Source: Kineococcus rhizosphaerae (lineage in GTDB: Bacteria > Actinomycetota > Actinomycetes > Actinomycetales > Kineococcaceae). From it: a stretch of DNA of 64,000 nucleotides. The position numbers and the translations under genes are program-made. Shown here one piece after another: positions 35,811-45,172 of this stretch; positions within the stretch are counted from its first letter, which is position 1, and the number at the start of each line of letters is the position of its first letter. The notes under the pieces were generated by a model. It was given only the letters and a program-made list of their open reading frames with translations, ran no database searches and was not told the DNA's origin. The stretch is taken from NCBI RefSeq assembly GCF_003002055.1, contig NZ_PVZF01000001.1, positions 806,001 to 870,000 on the forward strand. The letters are read 5' to 3'.

Positions 35811-37133
35811 TCACTGGTTGAGCGTGACGGGCCGGACGATGTCGGCGTACAGCAGCAGGACGCTCATCCCCACGAGCAGGATCGAGACGCCGTAGGCCAG
35901 CGGCATGGCCTTGGCGACGTCCACCGGGCCCGGGTCGGGCCGGCGGCGCACCCGGAACAGCGCCTTCTTGACGACCTCCCACAACGCCCCGGCGATGTGC
36001 CCGCCGTCGAAGGGCAGCAGCGGGATCATGTTGAACACGAACAGGGCGATGTTCAGGCTCGCCAGCAGCGACACGATGCGCCCGGCGCGTTCGGCGAAGG
36101 CGTCGCCGGACAGGGACGCCTCGGCGTTCAGCTCCCCGGCCAGCCGCCCGATCCCGACGATGCCGATGGGGCCGTTCGGGTCGCGCTGCTGGGTGCCGAA
36201 GGCGGCCTGGGCGACGCCGTAGAGGCGCTGCGGCAGGTTCAGCACGATCCCCGCGGTGCCCTGGAGCTGCTGGCCGACGATGCCGGGCACCTCGGAGACG
36301 GGGACACGTTCGAGGGCCGCGGTGGGCGAGACACCGAGGAACCCCGCCTCGACGGTGCCGTTCGTGGGCCTGCCGTCGGCGTCCAGGACGGGCCGCTGGG
36401 TCAGCAGCGGGGTGGCCGTCAGGGTGACCTGCCGCCCGTCGCGCTCGACGACGAGGGTGACCTCGCGCCCGCCGGCGTCGCGGATGCGGTTCGACAGCTG
36501 CACCCAGCCGGTGACGGGCTGCCCGTCGAAGGAGACGAACCGGTCCCCCGGCCGCAGGCCCGCGGCCGCCCCGGGCGTCGGGGTGGCGTCGGCCGGGCAC
36601 GTCGTGGCCGTCGTGTCGGCCGGCAGCACGCACTGCTGGACGACGCCGACGGTCGTCGAGGAGCCGGTGGGCAGGCCGATGCCGGACAGCGCGACACCCA
36701 TGAGGACGAACCCGAGGACCAGGTTCACGAGCGGGCCGCCGAGCATGATGAGGATGCGCTTGCCGACCGCCTGCCGGTAGAAGGCGCGGTGCTCCTCACC
36801 GGGCCCGACCTCCACGAAGCTGGCCTGCCGGGCCTCCTCGGCCATCAGCGCCCAGCGGCCCGTCGAACTCGCCCGCAGGCGCCCGTCCGGGCCGGGCGGG
36901 AACATCCCGATCATCCGGATGTAGCCGCCGAGCGGGATCGCCTTGACGCCGTACTCCGTCTCGCCCCGGCGCCGCGACCACAGGGTCGGGCCGAAGCCGA
37001 CCATGTACTGGGTGACCCTGACGCCGAACCGCTTGGCGGGCAGCAGGTGCCCGACCTCGTGCAGGGCGATGGAGATCGCGACGCCGATCGCGGCGGCGAG
37101 GATGCCGACGACCCAGAGCAGGACGGTGCTCAC
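35811..37133 (-). CDS. rip1: Site-2 protease of the M50/RseP-Rip1 family
   Basis: Encodes 440 residues with four membrane segments. The zinc site HEVGH is in the first helix near residue 25 and the third ligand motif MIPLLPFDGGH near residue 375. A PDZ domain lies between (AAGLRPGDRFVSFDGQPVTG). These intramembrane proteases cut anti-sigma factors and other single-pass proteins. It stands between dxr and ispG, as in mycobacteria and streptomycetes. ATG/GTG at 37133 begins MSTVLLWVVGILAAAIGVAI, the first helix. Confidence 0.94.
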   Translation of the reverse strand: MSTVLLWVVGILAAAIGVAISIALHEVGHLLPAKRFGVRVTQYMVGFGPTLWSRRRGETEYGVKAIPLGGYIRMIGMFPPGPDGRLRASSTGRWALMAEEARQASFVEVGPGEEHRAFYRQAVGKRILIMLGGPLVNLVLGFVLMGVALSGIGLPTGSSTTVGVVQQCVLPADTTATTCPADATPTPGAAAGLRPGDRFVSFDGQPVTGWVQLSNRIRDAGGREVTLVVERDGRQVTLTATPLLTQRPVLDADGRPTNGTVEAGFLGVSPTAALERVPVSEVPGIVGQQLQGTAGIVLNLPQRLYGVAQAAFGTQQRDPNGPIGIVGIGRLAGELNAEASLSGDAFAERAGRIVSLLASLNIALFVFNMIPLLPFDGGHIAGALWEVVKKALFRVRRRPDPGPVDVAKAMPLAYGVSILLVGMSVLLLYADIVRPVTLNQ

Positions 37134-37287
37134 CGCGCCACCTGCTCGCTCCGTCGAGGCGCCGGTGTCGATGCCTGCACGCCGGCCCGCACACGACTCC
37201 GTCGGAGCGTTCCGGCGCTCCAGGCACCGACGCGCCTCTCGTCGCTCACTCGCGCCACCTGCTCGCTCCGTCGAGGCGCCGGTGTCG
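37134..37287. repeat. Intergenic region framed by a 37-base direct repeat
   Basis: The whole gap between dxr and rip1 is bounded by two exact 37-base copies (37134-37170 and 37251-37287), 117 bases apart. Between them lies partly self-complementary sequence: GCCTGCACGCC-type arms and GGCACCGACGCGCCTC can fold back on the GAGGCGCC part of the left copy. No protein is encoded. It resembles a duplicated GC-rich intergenic repeat element; its function is unknown. Confidence 0.7.
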
Positions 37288-38496
37288 TCACCGCGTCACC
37301 AGCCCGGTCAGCTCGTTCGCGCGCGCCCGGGCCCAGTCCTCGGCGGCGAGGACGTCCTCGACGTCGCGCGGGTCACCGGCGGGTTCGTGCTCGGCGACGA
37401 CGCGGGCGACGGTGTCGACGATCCCGAGGAAGGGCAGGCGCCCGGCGTGGAAGGCCGCGACGGCCTCCTCGTTGGCGGCGTTGAAGACGGCGGGGACGGT
37501 GGACCCGCGCCGGCCGGCCTCCCGCGCGAGGTCCAGGGCGGGGAACGCCTCGCGGTCGACGGGTTCGAACGTCCAGCTCGCGGCCCGCGTCCAGTCGACC
37601 GGGGCCGTCGCTCCCGGCACGCGCGCGGGCCAGGACATGCCCAGGGCGATGGGCAGGCGCATGTCGGGCGGCGAGCACTGCGCGATCGTCGAGCCGTCGG
37701 CGAACTCGACCATGGAGTGCACGACCGACTGCGGGTGCACGACGACGTCGATGCGGTCGTAGCCGATGCCGAACAGCAGCGACGCCTCGATGACCTCCAG
37801 CCCCTTGTTGACCAGGGTGGCGGAGTTGGTCGTGACCACCGGCCCCATCGACCACGTCGGGTGCGCGAGCGCCTGCTCGGGGGTGACGTCGGCGAGCTCG
37901 GCGCGCGAGCGGCCGCGGAACGGTCCCCCGCTGGCCGTCAGGACGAGACGGGCCACCTCCTCGGCGCTCCCGCCGCGCAGCGCCTGGGCCAGGGCGGAGT
38001 GCTCGGAGTCGACCGGCACGATCTGCCCGGGGGCCGCGGCGCGGGTCACGAGCGGCCCGCCCGCGACGAGGGACTCCTTGTTGGCCAGGGCCAGCGTCCG
38101 GCCCGCGGCGAGCGCGGCCAGCGTGGGGCGCAGGCCGACGGAGCCGGTCATGCCGTTGAGGACGACGTCGCACGGGTGGGCCGCGGCCTCGGCGGCGGCC
38201 TCGGGGCCGGCGACGACGCGCGGCAGGGGCCGGCCGGCCGCGTGGGCCCGCAGCGCCTCGCGCAGGGGCGCCTCGGCCTCGGGCCGGGCCACGGCGATCA
38301 GCTGCACGTCGTGCTCGAGCCCCTGACGGGCCAGGGTGTCGACGTCGGCGCCGCCGGCGGCGAGGGCCACGACGCGGAACGCGCCCCCCGAGCGCTGGAC
38401 CACGTCGAGGGCCTGGGTGCCGATGGAGCCGGTGCTGCCGAGCAGGACCACGTCACGGGCACGGTCGCGAACGGGGGAACTCACACGCCCCATCAT
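37288..38496 (-). CDS. dxr: 1-deoxy-D-xylulose-5-phosphate reductoisomerase
   Basis: Encodes about 402 residues. Dxr makes methylerythritol phosphate, the first committed step of the MEP pathway. The NADPH motif [13 protein letters not shown] opens the protein; [13 protein letters not shown] and [13 protein letters not shown] carry substrate and metal contacts, and [15 protein letters not shown] closes the fold. Start codons ATG 38496, ATG 38493 and GTG 38484 are all possible with weak ribosome binding sites; the first is given. The stop codon touches the edge of the 37-base repeat. Confidence 0.95.
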   Translation of the reverse strand: MMGRVSSPVRDRARDVVLLGSTGSIGTQALDVVQRSGGAFRVVALAAGGADVDTLARQGLEHDVQLIAVARPEAEAPLREALRAHAAGRPLPRVVAGPEAAAEAAAHPCDVVLNGMTGSVGLRPTLAALAAGRTLALANKESLVAGGPLVTRAAAPGQIVPVDSEHSALAQALRGGSAEEVARLVLTASGGPFRGRSRAELADVTPEQALAHPTWSMGPVVTTNSATLVNKGLEVIEASLLFGIGYDRIDVVVHPQSVVHSMVEFADGSTIAQCSPPDMRLPIALGMSWPARVPGATAPVDWTRAASWTFEPVDREAFPALDLAREAGRRGSTVPAVFNAANEEAVAAFHAGRLPFLGIVDTVARVVAEHEPAGDPRDVEDVLAAEDWARARANELTGLVTR

Positions 38497-38603
38497 GACG
38501 TGCGCGCCCGCGCCGCAGCCCCGTGACCAGCGCGTTGCGGCGGATCTGCACGGGATCGGCAAGGATGAGCCCCAGCACCACCGGCACCGGGAGGACATCC
38601 GTC

Positions 38604-39704
38604 ATGCGAAGACTCGTCTCCGCGACCTCGGCCGGCGCCCTCGCGCTGGCCTCGGCCGCCTTCACGATCACGGGCGCGGTGAGCGCGTCCGCCGTCCCCG
38701 TGACGGCGACCGGGTCCTCGGGGTCCTCCGCGTCGCTGCTGTCCACGGCCGACGCGTCCGCGCAGCAGGCCGCCCTCGACTACTGGACGCCCGAGCGGAT
38801 GGCGCAGGCGACCCCGGTCGACCGCGTCGTGCCCGCGCGGGCGCGGGCGGGCACCGCGTCCAGCACGACGTCCGGCACCACGCCCGCCACGACGTCCGAC
38901 GCGACGAGCGCCCCCTCCACGCACCGTTCGACCCTGGCGACCGGCGCCGCCCCCGCCATGACCCGGCAGACCCGGTCGGCCGCCGACGTGGTCACCGGGG
39001 CGTCGGTGAGCCGGGCCACGACGTGGACCGGTACCGCCGTCCCGACCGTCGGGCGCCTGTACTTCACCCAGGGCCGCGGCAAGTACGAGTGCAGCGCCAG
39101 CAGCGTCGCCTCCCCCCGGGGCAACGTCGTCGTCACCGCCGGGCACTGCGTCACCGAGGGCGGTCTGGCCTCGACCAACGTCGTCTTCGTGCCGGGGCTG
39201 ACGCCGACGTCCGAGCCCAACGGCCGGTTCTCCGTGACGAAGCTGTTCACCACCGCGCAGTGGAAGAACGGCGACCAGGCCTCGGCGGCCGCGCTGAACT
39301 ACGACGTCGGGTTCGCGGTCGTCGCCACCGGCACCAACGGCAAGTCGCTGCGGGACACCGTCGGCGCCTACGACGTCGAGTTCTCCGACGCGCTCGGGCA
39401 GGTCACGGTCCTGGGGTACCCGGGGCAGGGCCCCACGGCCGACGGGAACACCCTGCAGTTCTGCTCGGGGTTGCAGTTCGTCGACAACGGCGACGACGCC
39501 ACGACGGACCACGCCACGCAGTGCGACCTCGCCGGGGGTTCCAGCGGAGGTCCGTGGCTGCGCGGCTTCGACGCGGCGCGCAGGACGGGGACCGTCACGT
39601 CGGTCGTGAGCTTCAGCTACGACGACGGCTCCGGCATCCTCTACGGCCCCCGGTTCGGGGACGTCGTCCAGGCCGTCTACACCGAGACCCTCGCCGCCTC
39701 CTGA
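38604..39704 (+). CDS. Secreted trypsin-like serine peptidase
   Basis: Encodes 366 residues. A signal peptide is clear (RRLVSATSAGALALASAAFT, ending near SASA). A Thr/Ser/Ala-rich region follows to about residue 130. The chymotrypsin-fold catalytic triad is His in VVTAGHCVTE, Asp in LNYDVGF and Ser in GGSSGGPWLRG. Two Cys near the His and two near the Ser could form disulfides. ATG 38604 has GGGAGGA seven bases upstream. Probably exported as a zymogen with the Thr/Ser region as propeptide; substrate unknown. Confidence 0.88.
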   Translation: MRRLVSATSAGALALASAAFTITGAVSASAVPVTATGSSGSSASLLSTADASAQQAALDYWTPERMAQATPVDRVVPARARAGTASSTTSGTTPATTSDATSAPSTHRSTLATGAAPAMTRQTRSAADVVTGASVSRATTWTGTAVPTVGRLYFTQGRGKYECSASSVASPRGNVVVTAGHCVTEGGLASTNVVFVPGLTPTSEPNGRFSVTKLFTTAQWKNGDQASAAALNYDVGFAVVATGTNGKSLRDTVGAYDVEFSDALGQVTVLGYPGQGPTADGNTLQFCSGLQFVDNGDDATTDHATQCDLAGGSSGGPWLRGFDAARRTGTVTSVVSFSYDDGSGILYGPRFGDVVQAVYTETLAAS

Positions 39705-39709
39705 CCACC

Positions 39710-39756
39710 GCACGACGAAGGGCCCTGCCGGGGTTCGGCAGGGCCCTTCGTCGTGC
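39710..39756. terminator. Strong bidirectional hairpin between protease and gabD
   Basis: Perfect 20-base inverted repeat beginning GCACGACGAAGGGCCCTGCC (39710-39729) with a 7-base loop; the right arm is 39737-39756. It lies between convergent genes and on either strand starts with GAAGGGCCC and ends with TTCGTCG, the common shape of actinobacterial terminators. Confidence 0.85.
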
Positions 39757-39764
39757 GCCGGGGG

Positions 39765-41240
39765 TCAGAGCGGGAAGTTCACGTACTTCGTCTCCAGGTA
39801 CTCCTCGATGCCCTCCAGGCCGCCCTCGCGGCCGAACCCGGAGGCCTTGACCCCACCGAAGGGCGCGGCGGCGTTGGACACGAGCCCGGAGTTCAGCCCG
39901 ACCATCCCGGTCTCCAGCGCCTCGGCCACCCGCATGGCGCGGTCCATGCCCTGGGTGAAGGCGTAGGCGATCAGCCCGTACTCGGTGTCGTTGGCCAGGG
40001 CGACACCCTCCTCCTCGGTGTCGAACACGACGACGGGGGCGACCGGGCCGAACGTCTCCTCGGTGAGCAGGCGCGCGCCGACGGGGACGTCGGTGACCAC
40101 GGTGGGGGCGTAGAAGTAACCCGCCTCCCCCACCGCCTGCCCGCCGACGACGACCCGGGCCCCGGCCTCGACGGCCTCGGTGACGCGCTGGGCGACGTCG
40201 TCGCGGGCCCGGGCGTCGATGAGCGGCCCGACCTGGGCGCCGTCCTCGGTGCCGCGGCCGACGACGAGGGAGCCCATGCGCTCGGCGAGCTTGCGGGAGA
40301 ACTCCTCGGCGACGGGACGCTGCACGTAGAACCGGTTCGCGGCGGTGCACGCCTCGCCCTGGTTGCGCATCTTGGCCAGCATCGCGCCCTCGACGGCCTT
40401 GTCGACGTCGGCGTCGTCGAAGACGACGAACGGGGCGTTGCCGCCCAGTTCCATGGAGATCCGCAGCAGCTGCTGGGCGGACTGCTCGACGAGCTTCTTG
40501 CCCACCGGGGTGGAGCCGGTGAACGTCAGCTTGCGCAGCCGCGGGTCGGCGATGAGCGGGGCGACGACCTTGCTCGTCGTGGACGTCGTGATGACGTTGA
40601 CGACCCCGTCGGGCACCCCGGCGTCGGCGAGGGTCTGGGCCAGGTACAGCGTCGTCAGCGGGGTCTGGGTCGCGGGTTTGACCACGATGGTGCAGCCGGC
40701 GGCCAGGGCCGGGGCGATCTTGCGGGTGCCCATGGCCAGCGGGAAGTTCCACGGCAGGATGGCCAGGACCGGCCCGACGGGCTGCTTCATGGTGAGCAGC
40801 CGGGACCCGCCGACGGGATTCTGGGAGTAGCGCCCGGAGATGCGCGGGGCCTCCTCGGAGAACCAGCGGAAGAACTCGTTGCCGTAGGCGACCTCGCCCT
40901 TGGCCTCGGCCAGGGGTTTGCCCATCTCCAGCGTCATGAGCAGGGCGAAGTCGTCGGCGCGCGCGGCGACGAGGTCGAAGGCCTTGCGCAGGATCTCGGC
41001 GCGCACGCGGGTGGGGGTCTTGGCCCACGCCGGGGCCGTGGCGACCGCGGCGTCGAGGGCGGCGGTGCCGTCCTCGACGGTGCCGTCGGCGATCTCGACG
41101 AGGGTCCGGCCGGTAGCGGGGTCCTCCACGGCCACGGTCGCGCCGCCGGTCGCGGCCCGCCACCGCCCGCCGATGAACAACCCGGTCGGGACGGTGGAGA
41201 GGAGTTCGGACTCGCGGGTGGAGTCGATCGTCGTGCTCAT
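39765..41240 (-). CDS. gabD: NAD(P)-dependent succinate-semialdehyde dehydrogenase
   Basis: Encodes 491 residues of the aldehyde dehydrogenase superfamily. Catalytic Cys is in GEACTAANRF (near residue 288), general-base Glu in MELGGNAPFVV; ILPWNFPLAMGTRKIAPALA and VVKPATQTPLT form the cofactor site; GGVKASGFGREGG closes the chain. These patterns match GabD-type enzymes. It lies 20 bases after gabT on the same strand, so the pair would convert 4-aminobutyrate to succinate. ATG 41240 follows an AGAGGGA site. Confidence 0.9.
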   Translation of the reverse strand: MSTTIDSTRESELLSTVPTGLFIGGRWRAATGGATVAVEDPATGRTLVEIADGTVEDGTAALDAAVATAPAWAKTPTRVRAEILRKAFDLVAARADDFALLMTLEMGKPLAEAKGEVAYGNEFFRWFSEEAPRISGRYSQNPVGGSRLLTMKQPVGPVLAILPWNFPLAMGTRKIAPALAAGCTIVVKPATQTPLTTLYLAQTLADAGVPDGVVNVITTSTTSKVVAPLIADPRLRKLTFTGSTPVGKKLVEQSAQQLLRISMELGGNAPFVVFDDADVDKAVEGAMLAKMRNQGEACTAANRFYVQRPVAEEFSRKLAERMGSLVVGRGTEDGAQVGPLIDARARDDVAQRVTEAVEAGARVVVGGQAVGEAGYFYAPTVVTDVPVGARLLTEETFGPVAPVVVFDTEEEGVALANDTEYGLIAYAFTQGMDRAMRVAEALETGMVGLNSGLVSNAAAPFGGVKASGFGREGGLEGIEEYLETKYVNFPL

Positions 41241-41260
41241 GGTGTCGGTCCCTCTCGTGC

Positions 41261-42628
41261 TCAGTTGGCGGCGAAGACGCGGTCCAGGACGTCGAACGCC
41301 TGGTTCAGCAGGTCGTCGCCGATGCTCAGCGGCGGCAGGAAGCGCAGGACGTTGCCGTCGGTGCCGCAGGTCAGGACGATGACGCCCTGCTGCGCGGCCT
41401 CGGTCGCGACCTTCTTGGCCAGGGCGGCGTCGGGTTCGGTGGTGCCGGGCTTCACGAGTTCCACGGCGACCATGGCGCCGCGGCCGCGGACGTCGCCCAC
41501 GCGCGGGTCGCGCGCGGCCAGGGCCCGCAGGCGGCCGAACAGGATCTCCTCGAGCCGGCGGGCGCGGGCGAGGAGGTCCTCGTCCTCGATGGTGCGCAGG
41601 GTCGCCAGGGCCGCGGCGGTGGCCAGCGGGTTGCCGCCGTAGGTGCCGCCGAGGCCACCGGTGACGGGGGCGTCGACGATCTCGGCGCGGCCGGTCACGG
41701 CCGACAGCGGCAGTCCGCCGGCGACGCCCTTGGCGATGGTGACGAGGTCGGGCTCGACCCCCTCGAGGTGGCTGGCGAACCAGGCGCCCGTGCGCGCGAC
41801 GCCGGTCTGCACCTCGTCGGCGACGAACACGACGCCGTTCTCCTTGGCCCAGGCGGCGATGGCGGGCAGGAACCCGGGCGCGGGGACGATGAACCCACCC
41901 TCGCCCTGGACGGGCTCGATCACGATCGCGGCGAGGTTGGCGGCGCCGACCTGCTTCTCCACGACGGCGATGGCGCGGGCGGCCGCGGCCGGGCCGTCGA
42001 GGCCGTCGCGGAAGGGGTAGCTCAGCGGGGCGCGGTAGACCTCGGGCGCGAACGGCCCGAAACCGTTCTTGTAGGGCATGTTCTTGGCCGTCATGGCCAT
42101 CGTGAGGTTGGTGCGCCCGTGGTAGGCGTGGTCGAACACGACGACGGCCTGCCGACCGGTGTGGGCGCGGGCGATCTTCACGGCGTTCTCGACGGCCTCG
42201 GCGCCGGAGACGAAGAAGGCGCTCTTCTTGGCGAAGTCGCCGGGAGTCAGCTCGGCGAGGCGCTCGGCCAGCTCCACGTAGGAGTCGTACGGGGTGATCA
42301 TGAAGCAGGTGTGGGTGAACCGCTCGACCTGCTCGGTGACGGCGGCCACGACGGCCGGGGCGGAGTTGCCCACGGTGGTCACGGCGATGCCGGAGCCGAG
42401 GTCGGCGTAGGAGTTGCCGTCGACGTCGACGACGACGCCGCCCCCGGCCGCGGCGGCGTAGAAGGGCATGGAGGACCCGACGGCGGCCGAGACCGCGGCG
42501 GTGCGCCGGGCGGCGAGCTCGCGCGACCGGGGTCCGGGGACCTCGGTGACGAGCCGGATCTCCTGCGGGAGCGCGGGGCCCCCCTGGCCGGTGGTGCCCT
42601 GCTGCGCCTCGTGGCTGAGCGTCGTCAT
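41261..42628 (-). CDS. gabT: 4-aminobutyrate aminotransferase
   Basis: Encodes 455 residues, class-III PLP aminotransferase. PLP Lys is in TIAKGVAGGLPLSAV, with FVADEVQTGVARTG before it and VIEPVQGEGGF earlier; GSGIAVTTVGN and FTHTCFMITPYDSYVELAER are the GabT pattern. The enzyme transfers the amino group of GABA to 2-oxoglutarate and yields succinate semialdehyde, used by the next gene. ATG 42628 is 84 bases from the divergent PucR regulator. A role with 5-aminovalerate (lysine route) is possible as a side activity. Confidence 0.9.
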   Translation of the reverse strand: MTTLSHEAQQGTTGQGGPALPQEIRLVTEVPGPRSRELAARRTAAVSAAVGSSMPFYAAAAGGGVVVDVDGNSYADLGSGIAVTTVGNSAPAVVAAVTEQVERFTHTCFMITPYDSYVELAERLAELTPGDFAKKSAFFVSGAEAVENAVKIARAHTGRQAVVVFDHAYHGRTNLTMAMTAKNMPYKNGFGPFAPEVYRAPLSYPFRDGLDGPAAAARAIAVVEKQVGAANLAAIVIEPVQGEGGFIVPAPGFLPAIAAWAKENGVVFVADEVQTGVARTGAWFASHLEGVEPDLVTIAKGVAGGLPLSAVTGRAEIVDAPVTGGLGGTYGGNPLATAAALATLRTIEDEDLLARARRLEEILFGRLRALAARDPRVGDVRGRGAMVAVELVKPGTTEPDAALAKKVATEAAQQGVIVLTCGTDGNVLRFLPPLSIGDDLLNQAFDVLDRVFAAN

Positions 42629-42672
42629 GAGGCGACGGTAGGCCCGTCGGGCCGTGTCCGCAGTGCCCGATC

Positions 42673-42701
42673 TGCACCGTCGACGTGCTCGCAGCGGTGC
42701 A
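42673..42701. promoter_or_regulatory. Inverted repeat in the gabT/PucR divergent region
   Basis: TGCACCG (42673-42679) and CGGTGCA (42695-42701) form a perfect 7-base dyad with 15 bases between, 12 bases before the regulator start and 45 bases before gabT. Likely binding site of the PucR-type regulator; not demonstrated. Confidence 0.5.
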
Positions 42702-42712
42702 AGATGTCCTGC

Positions 42713-44059
42713 GTGGTGCAGCTCGCCGACCTCCTCGCGACCCCGTCCCTGGACCTGCGTCTCGTCGTCGGCGACCCGGGCGTCGCGGTGCGCTGGGTCG
42801 CGACCAGCGAGCTCGACGACCCGACCGCCTTCCTGGAGGGCGGTGAGCTGCTGCTGACCACGGGGCTGCGCGTGCCGCGCGCGGGGTGGGCGCGCTGGGT
42901 CGAGCGGCTCGTGGCCGCCGGGGTCTCGGGCGTGGGCTTCGGCGTCGGCCTCAGCCACCGCACCGTGCCGCGGACCCTCGTGACGGCCGCGGGCACGGCC
43001 GGGCTCGCCCTCGTCGAGGTGCCGGTCCCGACCCCGTTCATCGCCGTCTCCCGGCGCCTGGCGGACCTGCTGCGGCGCGGGGAGAACGAGGCCGAGGCGG
43101 CCGCCGCCCGGGCCCAGCGCGACCTCACCGTGGCCGCGACCGGGCCGGACGGGACCCGCGCCGTCCTGGTGCGGGCCGCGCGGGCCGTCGGGGGGTCGGC
43201 CTGGCTGCTCGACGCCGCCGGCACCGTGCTGGCCGCCAGCACGGCCGCCGCACCGTCCGCGGCGGCCCTCGACGGGTTGCGGCGCGTGCGCGGGCAGGGC
43301 GCCCGCGCGGCCTGGAGCGAGGTGACGGCCACCGGGTCGTCGACGTTGCTGGCCAGCGGCACGTCCCGCTGGCTGCTGGTGACCGGCGCACCCGGCGCCC
43401 CGCGCGCCGTGCGGGGCACCCTCGGCACCGCCGCGGCCCTGCTGGGCCTGCTCACGTCCCGCCCGGGCGGGGAGGCGACGTCGGTCCTGACGGCCGTGGT
43501 GGTCGACCTCGTCCTCGACGGGCGGGTGGACCCGGCCCGGCGGCTGGCCGGCACCGTCGGCCTCGACCTGCCCGACCCCGTCGTCGTCGTGCGGTGGGCG
43601 GGGACCGCCCCCGCCGGTGCGCTCGTCGCCGAGCGCTACGCGCTGTTCGGCGCGGGTGAGGTCCCGGCCCTGGCCGGGCGGGCGGGCGTCGGGCGCGCCG
43701 TGGCGCTGACCGGGGCCGGCGAGGGCCGGCGCACGGCCGACCTCGCGTTCGCCCGGACCACCGCCGAGCGCCCGGTCGTCCTCGCGGGCGACCGGTCGCT
43801 GCCCGACCTGCTCGACGGGGAGGTCCTGACCCGCTGGTCGCGCGAGCGCCTCGCCGGTCTGGACCCCGAGCTGCGGGAGGCGGTGCAGGTGTTCCTGGCC
43901 CACCACGGAGCCCGTCAGCCCACCGCCGAAGCCCTGGGCCTGCACCGCAACACGTTGCGGCACAGACTCTCCCGCGCCCAGGAGATTCTGGGCGTGTCGT
44001 GGGAGGACCCCACCGACCGCGCGGAGGTGTGGCTGGCCCTGACGGCCCGGCCGAGCTGA
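42713..44059 (+). CDS. PucR-family transcriptional regulator (GabR-like context)
   Basis: Encodes about 448 residues: N-terminal PucR domain ([34 protein letters not shown]), a middle GGDEF-like region and a C-terminal helix-turn-helix of the PucR/CdaR type ([20 protein letters not shown], then LSRAQEILG). In Corynebacterium glutamicum a PucR-type protein, GabR, activates the gab operon; the divergent position here suggests the same. Starts at ATG 42704, GTG 42713 and GTG 42716 are all in frame. Confidence 0.88.
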   Translation: MVQLADLLATPSLDLRLVVGDPGVAVRWVATSELDDPTAFLEGGELLLTTGLRVPRAGWARWVERLVAAGVSGVGFGVGLSHRTVPRTLVTAAGTAGLALVEVPVPTPFIAVSRRLADLLRRGENEAEAAAARAQRDLTVAATGPDGTRAVLVRAARAVGGSAWLLDAAGTVLAASTAAAPSAAALDGLRRVRGQGARAAWSEVTATGSSTLLASGTSRWLLVTGAPGAPRAVRGTLGTAAALLGLLTSRPGGEATSVLTAVVVDLVLDGRVDPARRLAGTVGLDLPDPVVVVRWAGTAPAGALVAERYALFGAGEVPALAGRAGVGRAVALTGAGEGRRTADLAFARTTAERPVVLAGDRSLPDLLDGEVLTRWSRERLAGLDPELREAVQVFLAHHGARQPTAEALGLHRNTLRHRLSRAQEILGVSWEDPTDRAEVWLALTARPS

Positions 44060-44072
44060 CAGACTGCCCGCC

Positions 44073-44489
44073 GTGGCCCTCGATCCCGCCGCCCTGCCGG
44101 CGTCCGCCCTGGAGTTCCTCGCCGAGCGGCACCTCGCGACCCTGACCACCCTGCGCGCGGACGGCTCACCGCACGTCGTCCCCGTCGGCTTCACCTTCGA
44201 CCCCGCGACCCGCGAGGTCCGCGTGATCACCTCCGGCACCTCGCGCAAGGCCGTCCACGCCCGGCGGGGGTCGCGCTGCGTCGTGGCGCAGGTCGACGGC
44301 CGACGCTGGCTGTCGCTGGAGGGCGAGGGCCGCGTCCTGACCGACGCCGGGGCCGTGCGCGACGCCGAGGAGCGGTACGCCGTGCGCTACCGCACCCCGC
44401 GGGAGAACCCCCAGCGCGTCGTCGTGGTCTTCACCGTCGACCGCGTGCTCGGGTCGGTCCCGCCGTGGGACTCGCCGACGGGCCGCTGA
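44073..44489 (+). CDS. PPOX-class (F420- or FMN-dependent) split-barrel oxidoreductase
   Basis: Encodes 138 residues. [20 protein letters not shown] and [20 protein letters not shown], then [23 protein letters not shown] in pieces, fit the split beta-barrel flavin/deazaflavin-binding family common in actinobacteria, many members of which use cofactor F420. The reaction is unknown. It starts at GTG 44073, 13 bases after the PucR gene, and is convergent with the acyltransferase-like gene. Confidence 0.8.
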   Translation: MALDPAALPASALEFLAERHLATLTTLRADGSPHVVPVGFTFDPATREVRVITSGTSRKAVHARRGSRCVVAQVDGRRWLSLEGEGRVLTDAGAVRDAEERYAVRYRTPRENPQRVVVVFTVDRVLGSVPPWDSPTGR

Positions 44490-44495
44490 CGGGGG

Positions 44496-45170
44496 TCAGC
44501 CTCGCTGCGGGCCGCATCGTCCGCGCGGCTCGGCCCAGTGCCCGCCGCCGCGCAGGTGCGCGAGCACCAGGTGCTCCAGGCGCGTGCGCGGCACGGCGTG
44601 GGCGAGGACCTCCGCCGGCGGCCGGCGGAACACGAACTTCGCGACCGCCCGGTCGGCCGCGCCGTCGCGCACGACCTGCCCGACCTCGAACCGGCGCGCG
44701 AAGCGCACGATGCCGCTGTCCGGGCCCAGAGCGCCCAGCAGCGGGTCGAGCAGCCAGGAGCGGCAGTGGAACTCCCTCGCACCCAGGACGCGGGCGGCCC
44801 GCGCGAAGGAGTCCGCCACAGCCGCTTCGCTCAGCCCGCCGCCCTCCGGGACGTGGACGGCGTGCCCGTCGTCGTCGGGCCGTCGCTCGAACTGCAACCG
44901 CCCGAGGGCGACGACGTCCGCGCGGACGAGCCCGAGCAGCCAGTCGACCTCGATGTCGTCGCCGTACGCACCCAGCTTGCGGTCGACGTCGGCGAGCGTC
45001 GCGGTGGTCGTCTCCTCGTCCAACCCGAACCGGACGAAGCGGCGACGCACCTCGGGCTCCAGACCGGCCACGGCTGCGACGAACCGCGGCACCGTGAGGT
45101 CCAGCACGGGGGCCCGGTCCGCCTCCAGGGCCGCCCGCACGGCCTGCTCGTCGTCCACCTCGTCGGCCAC
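44496..45170 (-). CDS. Acyltransferase-like protein (DUF5596 type)
   Basis: Encodes 224 residues. Segments DWLLGLVRADVVALGRLQFE, HVPEGGGLSEAAVADSFARA and REFHCRSWLLDPLLGALGP match the two-part GNAT-related acyltransferase family annotated DUF5596, found widely in Gram-positive bacteria without a known substrate. GTG 45170 lies two bases after the stop of the DivIVA-like gene, so both are read together with rlmN. Confidence 0.7.
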   Translation of the reverse strand: MADEVDDEQAVRAALEADRAPVLDLTVPRFVAAVAGLEPEVRRRFVRFGLDEETTTATLADVDRKLGAYGDDIEVDWLLGLVRADVVALGRLQFERRPDDDGHAVHVPEGGGLSEAAVADSFARAARVLGAREFHCRSWLLDPLLGALGPDSGIVRFARRFEVGQVVRDGAADRAVAKFVFRRPPAEVLAHAVPRTRLEHLVLAHLRGGGHWAEPRGRCGPQRG

Positions 45171-45172
45171 CG

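Noticed and set aside
41261-44248. 995-codon frame extending gabT through the PucR gene
   Set aside because: The extension is antisense to PucR coding sequence and has no gabT similarity; ATG 42628 fits the family.
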